Of a DNA stretch of 64,000 bases, positions 11,186 to 23,809 are shown in pieces (the stretch's first letter is position 1; each line of letters opens with the position of its first letter). The notes below the pieces were generated by a model. It had not been told where the DNA came from. It worked only from the letters and a program-made list of their open reading frames with translations, and ran no database searches. Location of the stretch: the NCBI RefSeq assembly GCF_023065955.2, contig NW_026622997.1:24160001-24224000 (forward strand). Direction: 5' to 3'. The position numbers were made by a program, and so were the translations under genes. The DNA is from Ursus arctos. Its lineage: Eukaryota; Chordata; Mammalia; Carnivora; Ursidae.

Positions 11186-12162
11186 AAAGGGAAGCACTCC
11201 TCTTGATTAGGTTAAAATGACCCTTCTTCCTTGTGGAAAAAGCCAATTGGAAAGGTTAATTTTCATTCTTTTACGAGCACTTCAATTAGCCATGATTCAA
11301 AAAAAAAAAAAAAAGCTGCTTTTCCACAAACTGAGAACAAGTGCCAGTTTCCCTCCTCCTGTCCTGGATCCTAAGGTCCAAAAAATTATGATTATTTTCT
11401 GACTTCGTGTGTTAGCAGGAATTTTAGGGGTTACAAAATCATAAGCTACACTGTCCTCGCAGTTCTCCCTTTGTGATATCTGAGCTCCCTGAGAAAGGAT
11501 CCTCTAACATGAGTTCAGCCTTTGGCATCACTTAAAAACGAAGGCCCCTTCCAACTGCACGATGGGAAAGTCAGCGGTAACTGTGGCGTGTTCGAGGACC
11601 CACAACGTGCAGCTGTCGGGGCCTGGTTGAGTTAAGGGGCACACATCGGGGCATATTCGCTGAGATGTGTTTGCTTTGGAACTAAGACTGTTTTAGAAAT
11701 AAACTGAGGATCCCAGTGTGATAAAAGAAGTGGGACAAGGCTCTCCTTTTTAAACAGCACTTGTAACTTGGTAGCCTGCATGTCGATGCTGTCACACTGC
11801 GGGTTTGGTTTGAACACCCGGCTCCTGGCACGGGTTAAGCCTCATGACCTTGTAGGGCACCACCGTCATCCCTGTCCCGAAAGCTCACACACATGATGTC
11901 ATTGGAACAGCCCCCGATGGCTTGTCGAAAATCACTCTTGTGACTATTCCAGAACTTGAAGATACATTAATTTCTCCGTTTAAGACGAGCCCATAGCAAC
12001 AGCTATGCAGAATAGTGAAGGCAGTTGGGATTACACAAAACTCAGACTTGAGGTCCCTGCCTTTAGACTGTCTGCCCTCTGATGGGGGATGCTAGGTACG
12101 CATTAGTTCATGAGACCTAACAGAGCTCAAATCGCAGAGCAGGTATCATAAAACCCTATGCT
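11186..12162. other. Unique sequence, no gene seen
   Basis: A 15-nt A-run lies at about 11299-11314. Otherwise there is no recognised repeat and no open frame above 61 aa. Confidence 0.4.
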
Positions 12163-12178
12163 AAAAATGCTTCCATTC

Positions 12179-12343
12179 GGGCCCCTGGGTGGCCCAGTTG
12201 TTTAAGAGTTTGCATCCTGGGATCGAGCCCCCTGTCGGGCTCCCTGCTCAGCAGCGAGAGTCTGCTTCTCCCTCTCCCTCTGTCCCTCCCTCTGCTCATG
12301 CACTCTCTCTTACTCCTTCTCTCTCAAATAAATCAATCTTTTT
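12179..12343 (+). mobile_element. CAN-SINE with internal deletion
   Basis: It is flanked by a perfect 16-bp target duplication 'aaaaatgcttccattc' (12163-12178 and 12344-12359). The head 'cccctgggtggcccagttg' joins 'cctgggatcgagccc' after losing about 40 nt of the usual tRNA-related region. The tail is 'caaataaatcaatctttt'. Confidence 0.93.
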
Positions 12344-12359
12344 AAAAATGCTTCCATTC

Positions 12360-12572
12360 ACCAAGAGTAAGCCTAATGTCAACTACGGACTCTGGGTAGT
12401 AGTGATGTGTCAGTGTGGGTTCATCGCTTGAAACAAATGTACCCCTCTGGTGTGGGACGTGGATAGTGGCAGAGGCTGTGCATATGTGGGGCAGAGGATG
12501 TATAGGAATTGTCTGTGCTTTCTGCTTCATTTTGCTGTGAACTGCTCTTTAAAACAAAGTCTGTTACAAAAA
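12360..12572 (+). mobile_element. Old L1 3' end fragment
   Basis: The order 'taatgtcaactacggactct', 'gggttcatcgcttgaaacaa', 'ctctggtgtgggacgtgg' and 'gctctttaaaacaaagtct' matches the 3' UTR of older mammalian L1 (L1M-type). The same region is present in the other orientation at 61.2-61.6 kb. The SINE at 12179 sits at its left side. Confidence 0.75.
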
Positions 12573-12761
12573 CAAAAACAAAACAAAACAAAAACCCATC
12601 CATGGTCTAAAGAAGCCATTCCCGGGGTGGGAAATGTCTACTGCCCAGCTGTGACATTTCTCATAGGTACCATGAAAGCCAGACTGTGTATTTGGGGAGG
12701 CCCTGGACCTTGAGTGGTTAGAAACGAGTTTTTTTAAAGATAAGAAAGAAAGAAAAATTTA

Positions 12762-12945
12762 GGGGCACCTGGGTGGCTCAGTCATTAAGCATCTGCCTTC
12801 AGCTCAGGTCATGATCCCAGGGTGCTGGGATCGAGCCCCACATTGGGCCCCTTGCTCAGCGGGGAACCTGCTTCTCCCTCTGCCTGCTGCTCCCCCTGCT
12901 TGTGCTGTCTCTCTGACAAATAAATAAATAAAATCTTTTTTTTTT
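12762..12945 (+). mobile_element. CAN-SINE
   Basis: The head 'aggggcacctgggtggctca' is followed by 'cagtcattaagcatctgcc', the tail by 'aaataaataaataaaatct'. The target copies 'aaagaaaaattta' flank it on both sides. Confidence 0.94.
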
Positions 12946-12959
12946 AAAGAAAAATTTAT

Positions 12960-13736
12960 TTGAAAGACTTTGTTTCCAATAAACACAGCAAACATCGGTT
13001 TGTAAAAGTTTTTATGTAAAAGTGATGAGAGGGAGAGGCTGCGTTTTCATTATGGTTCCTTGGAGAGCGTTGTGTTTGGAAGATTTTGTTTATTCTTTTC
13101 AGCACGGTGCAGTAGGGAAGAGGAATAAGGGCCGAGCAAGGGAGGTAGTCAGAGGCCGAGTGGTCTGTAGTGTGACTCCTTCCTGCAAATCCACAAATCT
13201 CCAGTAAAATCTGTAAAGAAAAAAAACATCAGACATGCCTACTTTGAGTGGCTTTCTTAAAGTAATGGGAGAGCAGGCTGAGTTTTGTGTTCTGGGCATC
13301 TTAGGGTGTAACGGGGATAACTCTTGAGGGTTTAAGAGAGTAAAAGCAAGAGGGAAGCATGAAAGAGAATATGATTGTCAAAGGAAAAATAATTCTATTA
13401 GTGCCAGTCTCTTAACTGCAGTGGTCAATTTTGGGAATATCGTTACAGCCAGAAGGATCCCTCTGGTGGATATATTATACCCCCTAACCTAGAAATTGCT
13501 GACATCAACACTAGAAACAGATGGTGGTTTCTAAATTGGTTTTATAATAGAACCCAGAGTTATCACACAGAAGAATTTCAGCTACTAACCCGGTTTACTC
13601 TAAAATGATGCTCAGAAGGTATGATGATAAAAGACAGCATAGTTAGTCGCGTGGGAAAGTACTCACAATCTGTTAATCCTGGAAGATTATTATGAAACAG
13701 AGAAATCACCTGGGGATTGACCATGTTTATTATTAG
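12960..13736. other. Unique sequence, no gene seen
   Basis: About 0.8 kb, AT-rich, with no open frame above 66 aa and no recognised repeat. Confidence 0.4.
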
Positions 13737-13749
13737 AAGGTAGATTGAG

Positions 13750-13973
13750 GGGCGCCAGGGTGGCTCAGTTCCTTGAGCATCTGACTCTTGATTTGGGTTA
13801 AGGTAATGATCTCGGGGTCCTGGTATCGAGCCCCGTGTTGGGCTCCCTGCTCAGCGGGGAGTCTTCTCCTCTCCCTCTCCCTCTGTCCCTTCCCCTGCTC
13901 ACACTCTCACTCTCTCTCGCTCTCTCTCTAAAATAAAAAAAATAAATCTTTAAAAAAAAAGAAGAAGAAGAAA
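13750..13973 (+). mobile_element. CAN-SINE
   Basis: The head 'ggggcgccagggtggctcag' is followed by 'atcgagccccgtgttgggct'. The tail is A-rich, then (GAA)n. Target copies are 'aaggtagattgag' (13737) and 'aaggtacattgag' (13974). Confidence 0.94.
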
Positions 13974-13986
13974 AAGGTACATTGAG

Positions 13987-14614
13987 CCACCGTGGGAGGA
14001 AGTCATGACATCTTTGAACTTGGCCAGAAACTCATATATCTCTTCTCAGTGACTGACTTCTCCAAGATGGCTTTGATAGGACTCACTGCTTTTCATGTAT
14101 GTGTAATCAGACAAGAAAAAGGTGACAAGATTTTTAACGCAGGGCTCAAAGATACCTTTAGAAGAAATGTATGTGTGGTAACTTTCTTTCCTGCGAGGTA
14201 TGGGGCAGATCTGAAATGTCTTTCTGTTGGATCCATGGAGACTGGGAAGGATGGTGGGGCAATGCAGGTACTTCCGGGACTGAATAATTGCACTCCCACA
14301 CATACAGGGCCTCTGAGGTAGCAGGACCTCGGGAGTGTGGGGGTTTAGTTGGAGACTGCGGTGCCAAGATCCCGATTGATAGACCTGGCACTGAGGGAGT
14401 GGAGCCAACAACAGGGCCACTTGACTTTGAAGGGATTAGGTATGTAGACCTGGGGAATGATAGTGAGTTGACTACCACAGACGGAGGATCGGACACTCTT
14501 TTATGTCCCTGGGCCCAGACATGTTTTCTAACCAGGCTAGTTACAGCTGCCCCAGCATCTGTATCTGGTCCCACTGCATTTCCAGCCAGGTGTGATCTAT
14601 TCCTGTCCTCACAC
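13987..14614. other. Unique sequence with overlapping frames
   Basis: Open frames of 109-138 aa overlap on both strands at 13.99-14.69 kb. Some run into the neighbouring SINE, so they are unlikely to be coding. No domain was recognised. Confidence 0.4.
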
Positions 14615-14625
14615 AGGATTAAGCT

Positions 14626-14818
14626 CTTTTTTTTTTTTAAAGATTTTTATTTATTTGAGAGAGAGAGCACAAGCGAGAGAGCATGAGCAGCGGGGAGGGA
14701 CAGAGGGAGTGGGAGATTCCCCGCTGAGCGGGGAGCCCAACATGGGGCTTGTACCCAGGACCCTGAGATCATGACCAGAGCCGAAGGCAGACATTTAACT
14801 GAGTCACTCAGGTGCCCC
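14626..14818 (-). mobile_element. CAN-SINE (antisense)
   Basis: It opens with T13 and 'aaagatttttatttatttga' and ends 'ctgagtcactcaggtgcccc'. The target duplication 'aggattaagct' flanks it at 14615 and 14819. Confidence 0.94.
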
Positions 14819-14892
14819 AGGATTAAGCTGTTATTGTTCACAACATGAGACCACTATCTGCCCCAGCTTCACTTTTTAAGAAATCTTTAGCA

Positions 14893-15040
14893 TGGTACTT
14901 CTCGATTCTACCTATTTTAAACATAAAAATACCCATGTTCCAACTGTAGATCAGTTGGTATGGAGAGGGGTGGGGTACTGAATTTGGATTAACACATAGC
15001 CCCGTTGGTTCCAATGTCGAGCCAGAGCTGAGAACCATTG
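14893..15040. mobile_element. Possible hAT MITE (MER20/MER3-like)
   Basis: The inner 'agatcagttggtatggagag' and 'gtggggtactgaattt' followed by 'gctgagaaccattgctcagc' resemble MER20-type elements. The ends are too diverged to fix. Confidence 0.35.
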
Positions 15041-15044
15041 CTCA

Positions 15045-18000
15045 GCTGAATCTCCATCTGGGTTCCGTGTAGGGTTTATCTTACGCTTTTATTGCATTAA
15101 CTTTCATTGAGTTGGCCTTGCATTGACTCTCCAGTTTGCCTGGGTTCTGAACTTTGGTGACTTTTTGTCTTGTCTCCCAACTTCATGCCTACTTGGCCTC
15201 TGAAACTTGCATTTTCTTATGCAGGCCTTCATGAATATGGCTTTTCCTAGAGAAAAACCCAGGTGTGTTGGAAGTGTTTTAGTGGAACCTTTGATTCTAA
15301 TGACTAGGACAAGTTTCTGGTTCCTTCTTCAGTGTCTGGCTCTGAGACTTTAAACTAAGAGGACATATGGTCATGGGAGCATCTGGGATCACAACCCCAA
15401 AGCTATAAAAACATGTCTTCAGGGTTCTTGCCATCTTCATGGCTTCTTGAGCTTCAGACCCAAGAAGGAGCTGGAAGGTGGTGTGTTTGTATGGTGTCTC
15501 CCACTCAGAGACATCACTCCACTTGTAGAACTTTATGCCCCTTGGAATAGGTGGATAGATGATGTGCTCAAAGTGCACACTTTGCCTGAAATGTACTGCC
15601 ATATGAGGTAAATTTTCCATATGAGGCAAGAAATACCTAGCCTCTACCGTGGGGCGCCTGTGTGTTGTCTAAAATCCTCATTTGGCTCTTGAGAAAACAG
15701 AAAGGACAATGTTATGGCTTCCAGAATTTGGAAATAAGGTGGAATGCTTATAAACTTTTATTAGGCCTTACAAATACCTTCTCCACCTTGTGTCTATTAT
15801 CCTGAGGCACGGCCATCCAGTGTGACCATTAAAAAAAATGGGGGGAGAACTTTCCACATCTCAGCAGCTTTGGTTAAAACCTCCAGGAGTTCTGGTCTCT
15901 TTCAAGTGAGAGGTTAAAAAAAAAAAAAGTTTGCAAGTTGTGGGCTCTTCCTTTGAAATTCTTATTTGCCTTTGAACCTACTCTTTTGCCTTAAAGAGCA
16001 GAGTCACCTATGTCACCGAAAGCTGGAGCTGACTAGAAGAGATTTTCAGTTCTGCAAAGCTGACTCATTGTTTCATAGGAGTATTTCTTCTTTCTTAAGT
16101 ATTTTTTGATGTGACAGTTTCAAGTGATGGTTTTCCCAAGCTCAGATTCTATGATCTGACACACCACCCCTAGGTTATCAACCTGCAGTATAACTTTCAA
16201 AACCGGCATAAGCATGAGGGTATTTAAAACAAAAACAAAAACAAAACCCAGCTCCCGAGTAGACTTATAAGTTGTCCTCAAGAGTTACTGAATCGTATAT
16301 TTGCTAAGTGAGGAAGATATTGTTTAAAGCCGCTTTATCCATTAAATTACTCTTTATTCATTATGTGAAGGACCCATACAATTTAACAATAGTGTTCTAA
16401 GGCTTGCCCCCCTTTGTAGTTACCTGGAGGTAGTGGTGCTAATTTTTCAAGAAACTGGAACGGAGATTTAAAATGAAATATGGGTGTAGGCTGCCTAGTG
16501 AAATTCAATGAAATCAATACGAAGCTCCTACATTTGCATTCTTCGCATTGGAGCTGAGGAGATGTCAACACACATACATTTCCCAGTAATGAAACTTCAA
16601 GAGGAGCTTCTTAATGGAAGATAATCAACTGCACTGCAACTTTAATGAACTCTGATTTTGAAATGCAAACCAAATCCAATATCCTGCAGAAAATTAACCT
16701 AGTCAATAATGTAACTTGAAGTGTTACACTGTGAGGACAATCCACGGCACTGACCGCATCTGCCTCTTCGGAGGCTTCACCCCGCGGAGGTGACCGTTCT
16801 TCTCAGGTGTCCCCGCCTACCATACTATTGGCTACATGCTACCACTCTTATCCTCAAGGAGGGTGCCCTCGGACTTAGAGTTCCCACCCATGAAATGTCA
16901 GCCTCCGTAAGACTTTGTGGAAAGAACAAAACAAAACAAAAACTCACCTGTCTTCATCCGTAGAAAAGAAGGGAGGACAAGCTCCTTCCCAGGGAGACTC
17001 AGCCCCAGGTCAGTGCAGAGGACGCATCCTCTCCTCTGCCGAACGGCCCCCTCTCTCTCCCTCAGTCCTCCGTCAAGCCTTGGGGGAGCTTCTCTCTCTT
17101 TCCTGGAACCACAGAGACTCTCCCTCGGCCCTTCTGGTTCAGAAAATGGAGCTATTGCCCCGCATCTACCCTTCAAAGTGGAACTCCCTTCCATGAATCC
17201 GTGGCCTTTTATCCTTCAGAGGGCCCCTGGAGCAGGCCACCTGCAGAGCATTCTTCTTTCCGGTGTAAAACCACTTCCTGTGATTATCTCCAGTCATGCC
17301 TTTTTAGGAGTGGCCCGCAATCCGTGGGTGCAAGAGGTGGTTCTGGCTCTTCTGAGGAAGCACCCTGGTGCCAGGTGGGGCAGGCAGATCAATCTGTAGG
17401 TCTGGAACTTGGGAAGGAGATCACAGCTGGAGACAGGTTTTGATCATCCCCGCAGAGCTATGAGTTGACGTCACGGCAGAGGGTAAGATTGTCAGGTGAG
17501 GAGATGGACAATGGAAACTAAATTCCACAGCCCCCCTGAATCCTCTGGAAGGTGTGGGCAAGCTCCATAGGGCCCAGTCTCCTGAATATGAGAGAAAGAG
17601 AAAGGAAGAAAAAAAACACGGAAAAACATATAGCAACTGGGAAGCTGCACCATGTAGAGAATGGTGAAGGCACGAAAAAGGATGCTTTGCCATTCTGTGC
17701 AGCTTTTCCTGAGTTAATGAGGAACACAGGTCATGAAGCCTTTTGAAGCATATTTTGGAGGCAAACAAAGCCTTCCGTAGAAGTGAATTTACAATGATTT
17801 ATAGGCTCGGTACTGAACAACCGTACTTAGAGTAAATGCAAGGGAGTTGGAGACTTAGCAGTAAGGGCCTGGGGACTATAAGGGGCCACCAGAGCTCAGT
17901 TGGTGTGACTTGTGGGCCACAAACCACGTGTGGTATATACAGTGGCACGAAGGCCTGAGATCAAGAGAGACTGTTTCCGAAGCCACGTTATGGTAAAGGT

Positions 18001-18125
18001 TATCCCCCTCCTCACCCCCGAGTTGCTTGGAGGAAAAAGAATTGGAGGTGTGTGCGAAGCCCACTGCATAAACTTTGTAGTTCATTTTGCACAAATAATC
18101 ACAGTGTGCATTGTGCACTGAATCC
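15045..18125. other. Unique sequence, no gene seen
   Basis: Three kilobases with no recognised mobile element. The longest frame is 160 aa (16917-17399, plus), overlapped by open frames in the other plus frames and on the minus strand, and has no recognisable domain. A 13-nt A-run at about 15916 is the only simple tract of note. Confidence 0.4.
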
Positions 18126-18127
18126 GG

Positions 18128-18236
18128 GTCACCAGATTTAGCAAATTAAAATACAGGATGCCTAGCTCAAGCTGAGTTTCAGATACACCGTCCTGTGTTT
18201 CCGTCCCACGCAATATCTATCCTGTATTTTACAGGA
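18128..18236. mobile_element. MER53-like MITE fragment
   Basis: It contains 'accagatttagcaaattaaa', 'atacaggatgcct', 'gagtttcagata' and 'cccacgcaatatc', the blocks seen in the fuller palindromic copy at 36591-36792. Here it is degraded and the second arm is mostly lost. Confidence 0.6.
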
Positions 18237-18239
18237 CAA

Positions 18240-21200
18240 CTGTAAGCTGAATCTAATTCTCATTAGAGAGTCATCGTATCCAATGTTCTCAACAAAACCT
18301 GCTGTTGTCCTGAGAAGAACTCGAGTTAAAGGCCCCTCCATGTATCGCTGTTGTCCTCTGAACTGACTTGTCCTCAGTGGCCTCACCACATGTCTCTCCA
18401 ATTTCTCTGTAAAATCTCCCTTCCCTTGAATACCAAAGGCTTCAAGAAACACTCCAGATTCTCACCTTCCACACCCACTAGGTCCTTCATGTGGCTCTCT
18501 ATTCTTAACCTTTTCTTCTAGTTTTTTCTCTTCCTTCAACCCATTCTCCCACCATTTGGCTTTTCAGATGGCTTCTTGTGCCCCGAGGTGACCCTTTCCT
18601 CTCATCTGTAGATTCCCTCCGCTTCACACCCCACAGTTGGGAGCCGGCCTTGCCCCCTTCCAAGCAGCAGCTGATTTAGGATTGTGGTCCAGACGGTTCT
18701 CGTCTTACCCTTCTTACCCCAGTTAGCAAGATAGATCGGAGAGAGCCTCCCTAAAGTATTCAAGTCAAGAATTTCATGCCCACAGTGGCCAAGACGAAGG
18801 AGAGAAGTCCCTTGTACAGAGGGCCATCTCTTTAAGACTCAGCTCTGCGGGGTTTTCAGCGATGGGTGTTCGACGGGCCCTGCGGGAGTGAGGAGCCAGC
18901 TCTTAGCAATCACGTGGTTAAAGCACAGGCGCATCTGAGAGTATTTTTACACTGTTTCATGTCATCATACAGGACTAGGATTGGGGGGGGTGGGGTGTCA
19001 CATAATTTCCTTAGAATCTTTAGGCTCCAGCTCAAAGCCTAATTTCAAAGAACACTTTCATATTTATTCACCCAGAAATAAAAAGATTTTAATTCGAGCT
19101 GACGATCTCGACATTTCATTAGCACTGAAATCATGTAAAATCAATTCATGTCACCAGGATTGTTTATTACAGAGAATGAATAAAAAATGTATATAGAGAG
19201 ATAGAACCGAATAGTGGCAGATTCCACCCAAACGGTTATGGGAAGAAGATGCTTTTCTTTGCTTACAGATGTACTTGCCCCACCGAGTCCTCTGAACTGG
19301 GCTCTCTGGTTCTATCTCTGTTGTGACATCTGAGCCTTTCTCGTGACCCAGAGCCCTGAGAGTTCTCTTCCCGGCCCTCGGAGGCATCTTTAGCCCTGCC
19401 TGGGATGACAGTGATAAATGCCACGTCTCTTTCTACTGGAAGTCATTTCTACCAGCGTCCTGCGCAACGAGTCCTACCAGCCCAGTACCTGAGGACGTTT
19501 TCTGCAGTGACCCAGGGTCTGGGTGAGATCTGGGCAGAACTGGGGGCAAGTACCAGGAACCACTCCCAGATAGTTAAAACATTATTTCCGTGTGAGCTCA
19601 TGCCATTCCTGCCGCTTTTTATGGAAACAGCTCAGCACTATCTAGCAACATCTGGAATGACTCTCTCTCTCCCTGTGTCTTTTCCCCTCAAAACGCGAAC
19701 ACTGTCAGAGGCTTTTCCTTCTTGGGACGATTTGCCCCATCCACGTGATCGTCATCGTGACCGCCTTCGTCCACCTGGACAGAATGAGTGGGTACACGTA
19801 AAAATCTTTGAGGCTGAAGCCAAGCAAGGTCCCTTTCAGAAACACAGACCTTTACCACCCTTCGCTCCTCCTAGCTATTTTTACAGCAGCCTGAGAGTCT
19901 GGAGCTTTGGGAACGAGCCAGATGTGTCGGGTGTGTCTGTGCAACCTCGAAGATCTTTGGGGGGGGGGGAACAGTGAAAGAAAGCAATGTTCCTCCTTTC
20001 CTCGGCTTCTAAGCCCTTCTGTTAATCTGCATCATGTATGTGCATGGTGGGTTACACTGTTTTACATTCGGGGGAGTAGACTGTACTTTAATTCTCTCTG
20101 TGATCTTACTTTTGGGTCCCTCCCGAGCCCTTTATTCTCCTGCCAAATCGCTGACCTGTCTAACCCTCTGTTGCAGGGATCAACCCTGACCTTCATGGAA
20201 ATTCCAACCGACTCAGGAAAGGAAAATTTTAGCTCCAGCCAGGCCTAGAATCTCGCAATGAAGGGAAGCTGAAATGAGATTTTTATTTGAAATAAGGCAC
20301 TGTCGAATGGTTGTGACTCAAAAATGGTCACTTTAAAGAATTTCTTTTGTAAAAGCGTTATTATTTTGAAAAACATAGCTTTCGATGGTGCCTGGAAGTT
20401 AGACTATAAAAAAATTAAAATAAATGAACTCAATGTTTTTGATAGTGCACAGATCCTGAATTCAAACCCTTAAACTTTATAATAAGGACTACAGTTCTTA
20501 TACAGCTAATATGAAAAACTACTTCTGAATTATTGAGTCCTTTTTCCTATCTTCCCATATCCTGCCCCCATCCTGAAGGGTGTTTTCAGCCACCAAACAC
20601 ATTGTGACATTGCTTTTCCAAACTTAATTCCATCGGCTATGGAGGGTTAACTAAAATGAGAGTGATTCCAACTACCACTGACAAAATAAGCCCTTTCTCT
20701 GGTGGGGCCGGGGGTGGACAGCATCAGACCATCCTCTTACACTTACCTGACCAAGTGTTTGATTTCTAGAAAGGATTTCCTGCTAGTCTGAGGTCAGCGT
20801 GTCTTTCGCCAATATGAAAAGTGACATAGAAGTTTGCAGTACCGAAGTTCAGACGAAAGTTTATGTTCAGGGTAGAGTTGTCTGCTCCCGGTCCAACGAT
20901 GGTGGAACTAGCCCGTGGAGGAGCAAAATGGGACTATCCTTCCATCCCAAGACTGAGGGGCTCTGGAAAATGGAGTGGACATCACTCCGAGCTGGCCAAC
21001 AAAATAGGAGTCAACAGGTGAAATGCTATTAGTATGAGGCCCTTCGCCTGCCCGTTCTTTACTGGCATTTCATGACCCTCTTCTCTCCATCAACAGCAGC
21101 AGAAACAGGGAGGTGCATATCCATATGGAGCACCTTGTAGGTGCTGTGAGATATTTCCAGAGGGGAAGACGGGGCTCTTGCCTTCTACCCAGCCATGCCA

Positions 21201-21240
21201 GACAACTAAGGCACTTTCTTAGCCTGGCAGGATCACGTCT
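18240..21240. other. Unique sequence, longest frame 190 aa
   Basis: The plus-strand frame 19405-19977 begins MTVINATSLSTGSHF and has no signal peptide, membrane segment or motif I know. It overlaps a 113-aa frame in another phase. A G9 run occurs at about 19961. I do not call a gene. Confidence 0.4.
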
Positions 21241-21259
21241 GCCTTCCAAGGAGAGGTTT

Positions 21260-21425
21260 GTGATACTTATGCTCTGGAATAGGACATCACAACCGTCTCC
21301 CGGGGAGCCTGTTCAAAATGCAGACTACATGCATGTCGCCCCCCGAGATTCTGATTTAATTAGTAGGATTCAGGGCCCAGGAATCTGCATTTTCACGAGC
21401 ACCCATGGTTTCTGGATGCAACCAG
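21260..21425. mobile_element. hAT MITE (MER20-like) fragment
   Basis: The series 'ctcccggggagcctgttcaa', 'aatgcagactac', 'gagattctgatttaattagt' and 'cccaggaatctgcatttt' is typical of MER20-class elements. Terminal repeats are not preserved. Confidence 0.55.
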
Positions 21426-21444
21426 TCAAAGCTGTCAGGCAGGA

Positions 21445-21667
21445 GGGGCGCCTGGGTGGCTCAGTCAGCTGAGTGTCCCGCTCTTGGTCTCAGCTCAGGT
21501 CATGATCTCAGGATCGCGGGATGGAGCCCCATGTCAAGCCCGAGTTGGGCTCCGGGCTAGGTATGGAGTCTGCTTGCGATTCTCTCCCTCTGCCCCTCCC
21601 CCTGCTCATGCACATGTGTGCTCTCACTCTCCCTCTAAAATAGATAAACAAATCTTTTTCAAGAAAA
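21445..21667 (+). mobile_element. CAN-SINE
   Basis: The head 'ggggcgcctgggtggctcag' leads to 'tcatgatctcaggatcgcgg', a pyrimidine tract, and 'agataaacaaatctttttca'. Target copies are 'gtcaggcaggag' (left) and 'gttaggcaggag' (right). Confidence 0.94.
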
Positions 21668-21737
21668 TGTTAGGCAGGAGAGATGGGCCCCAGCTAAGAT
21701 TTTCCACGCTCCATGCCCTGAAAGATAGCCTCCAGGA

Positions 21738-21801
21738 TTAATATATATATAATATTCTTTGTATATAATATATTTGTATGTACCCTATTTTTACATTTAA
21801 A

Positions 21802-21840
<39 letters not shown>
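21738..21840 (+). repeat. AT-rich microsatellite with (TG)n
   Basis: Alternating TA-rich sequence is followed by an uninterrupted (TG) run of about 27 bp. It is likely length-polymorphic. Confidence 0.9.
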
Positions 21841-21844
<4 letters not shown>

Positions 21845-23585
21845 TAAGGTACACACAGACCCAACTTTCACTTAAGGCTGGAAAATATTAATGTTCCTTA
21901 GTAAAGAGAAGTATTTTTGTATCATATGTGAATTATTTTTGGAAAAGAATATGCAGCATGGGGCTGTTCCACGAACTCTTTTAGCTGGATTCTAAAAATC
22001 ACTCAAGTCTGTCGTGAAGGCTCCTTGCGGCAGAACGTCCCCATGTTGTGTGCGGATGGGGGTGTGTATTGGTTGTATGCATATAAGGGAGAGGAGAGGG
22101 AGCAGAGCTCTGAATAGTTTTAATTTGGCCATTCGTTCCTCCCGCAGGGCACGAAGTACAATTGTTATAACCGAAGGTGGGCAGAAGTTCAAACCCCTGA
22201 AAGAGGGGTGTCACATTCGTGACACCAGCAGCTCATTTCAAAAGCTCAGCGGCAGAACTATTTTCAGAATTTCTAAACTGGCACAGAGTTGAGGTGCCAG
22301 CTAGTTAGAGAAGAGAGAATATATGAATAGAGTCAGGTGGTGTGACCCGAAGACAGTGTGACTTTACCATTATAAATAAGACCCCCGGTTTTCAAAATGT
22401 ACCCCCCCACACCCATCTCCAGCCTCCCATGCCCTGTGCACTGACTAGTCATAAATCCCCAGGTTCCCATAGTTGAGAACAGTGCCTTCCACCAAAAAAT
22501 CCCCGAGGTTTGGTAGCACGTGGACTGAAATGCATGCTAAGCCCAAGAAACAGACCTCAAACAGCACTCCCTAATCTTCTTATTCTGTGTGTCTGGGTGA
22601 GGCCCTGGGTTTGCACTGTAACAAGCACCCAATGGCTTCCTGATCGGAATTCACCTGGACTCCACTTGAGCCAGACTGCATTCAGGTGTGCGTGCCCGAA
22701 GTCGGATCCTTTCTCCAGAAGACGAGGGCTGCTGGGCCAGTACATCGTGAGAAGGACATGCAAACACAGGCCATGCTACCCCTTCCTTCATTCTTTCTCT
22801 CGGGATTAGCCCTTGAGAGTCATCGGTACAAGGCAGCCATTTAAAATATAAGAACAAATGACAAGGAATAGAAAAAGCTCTTCTCCTTCTTATGGACAGT
22901 GTAGGTAAGATCATATTCTGGAATGGCTTTTTCCTGATCGAGGAGGTTCGAAACCTTTACATTTGCAACCCGCTGAATAAATAGCAGCAGCGTTTGATCT
23001 GGAGAATGTTCCCCTGAACAACCTGTAGGAAAGTTGGGGGGGGGGGAGCACACACCCTCTCATCCGTTCTTCCTCAGGACCGAGCACCCTGGGAGGTCTG
23101 AGGGCACAGGTGCTTCCCTGTGAGGAAGAGTGGGACTGAAGATGTGGCCAAGAGTTTGGGAAGTCTGCGAGGAGACTGGGAACCAGATTTATACTCCATC
23201 AGGCTTTGCAGGAGCGACGAGGGCCTCAGAAAGACTGAGTCTGTGCCAATGGGGAGGCCTGGTCCTCCCTGGCCAAGTTGAGGCACCCAGGAAGACCTGA
23301 ACGCGGACTGATCTCCAGTGAGGAGCCCCCTGGGAGAAGATGGGGAGGGGGCCCCTCCCTCAAAAGCAGAAGGGGCACCTCGCCAGAAGGGCCATGCGCC
23401 CTGGCACAGGGAGCCTCTCTGATCTGCATGGGACCTGGGCTGATACCCATAAATGTTTTTAGCTGCCTGGTGAGGTGCTCAAGTTGAGCAAAACTCACTC
23501 CCAACCCTGAATGCCGATGGTTTGCATGATGCGTGGGTTATAGCTGTAGTCCAGACTGCACGTAAACATCTCTATTTGTGCGCAT
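21841..23585. other. Unique sequence, no gene seen
   Basis: Frames up to 99 aa overlap on both strands. A G11 run lies at about 23037-23047. No repeat family was recognised. Confidence 0.4.
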
Positions 23586-23591
23586 AACATA

Positions 23592-23807
23592 CTTTATTCA
23601 TTTATTTATTTTTATTGTTTTATTTTTAGAGAGGGAGAGAGCGTGAGTGGAGGGAGGGGCAGAGGGAGAGGGAGAGAGAGAGTCCTCAAGCAGACTCCCC
23701 GCTAAGCACAGAGGCTACACAGGGCTCTATCCCACAGCCCTGAGATCAAGGCCTGAGCCGAAATCTAGAGTCAGATGCTTAACCCACTGAGCCACTCAGG
23801 TACCCCT
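23592..23807 (-). mobile_element. CAN-SINE (antisense)
   Basis: It starts with (TTTA)n, includes 'agagggagagagcgtgagtg', and ends 'actgagccactcaggtaccc'. Imperfect target copies 'ataacatacttta' and 'ataacttatttta' flank it. Confidence 0.92.
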
Positions 23808-23809
23808 AT

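Noticed and set aside
16917..17399. 160-aa plus-strand frame as an exon
   Set aside because: It is overlapped by open frames in other phases and on the other strand, has no domain and no convincing splice context.
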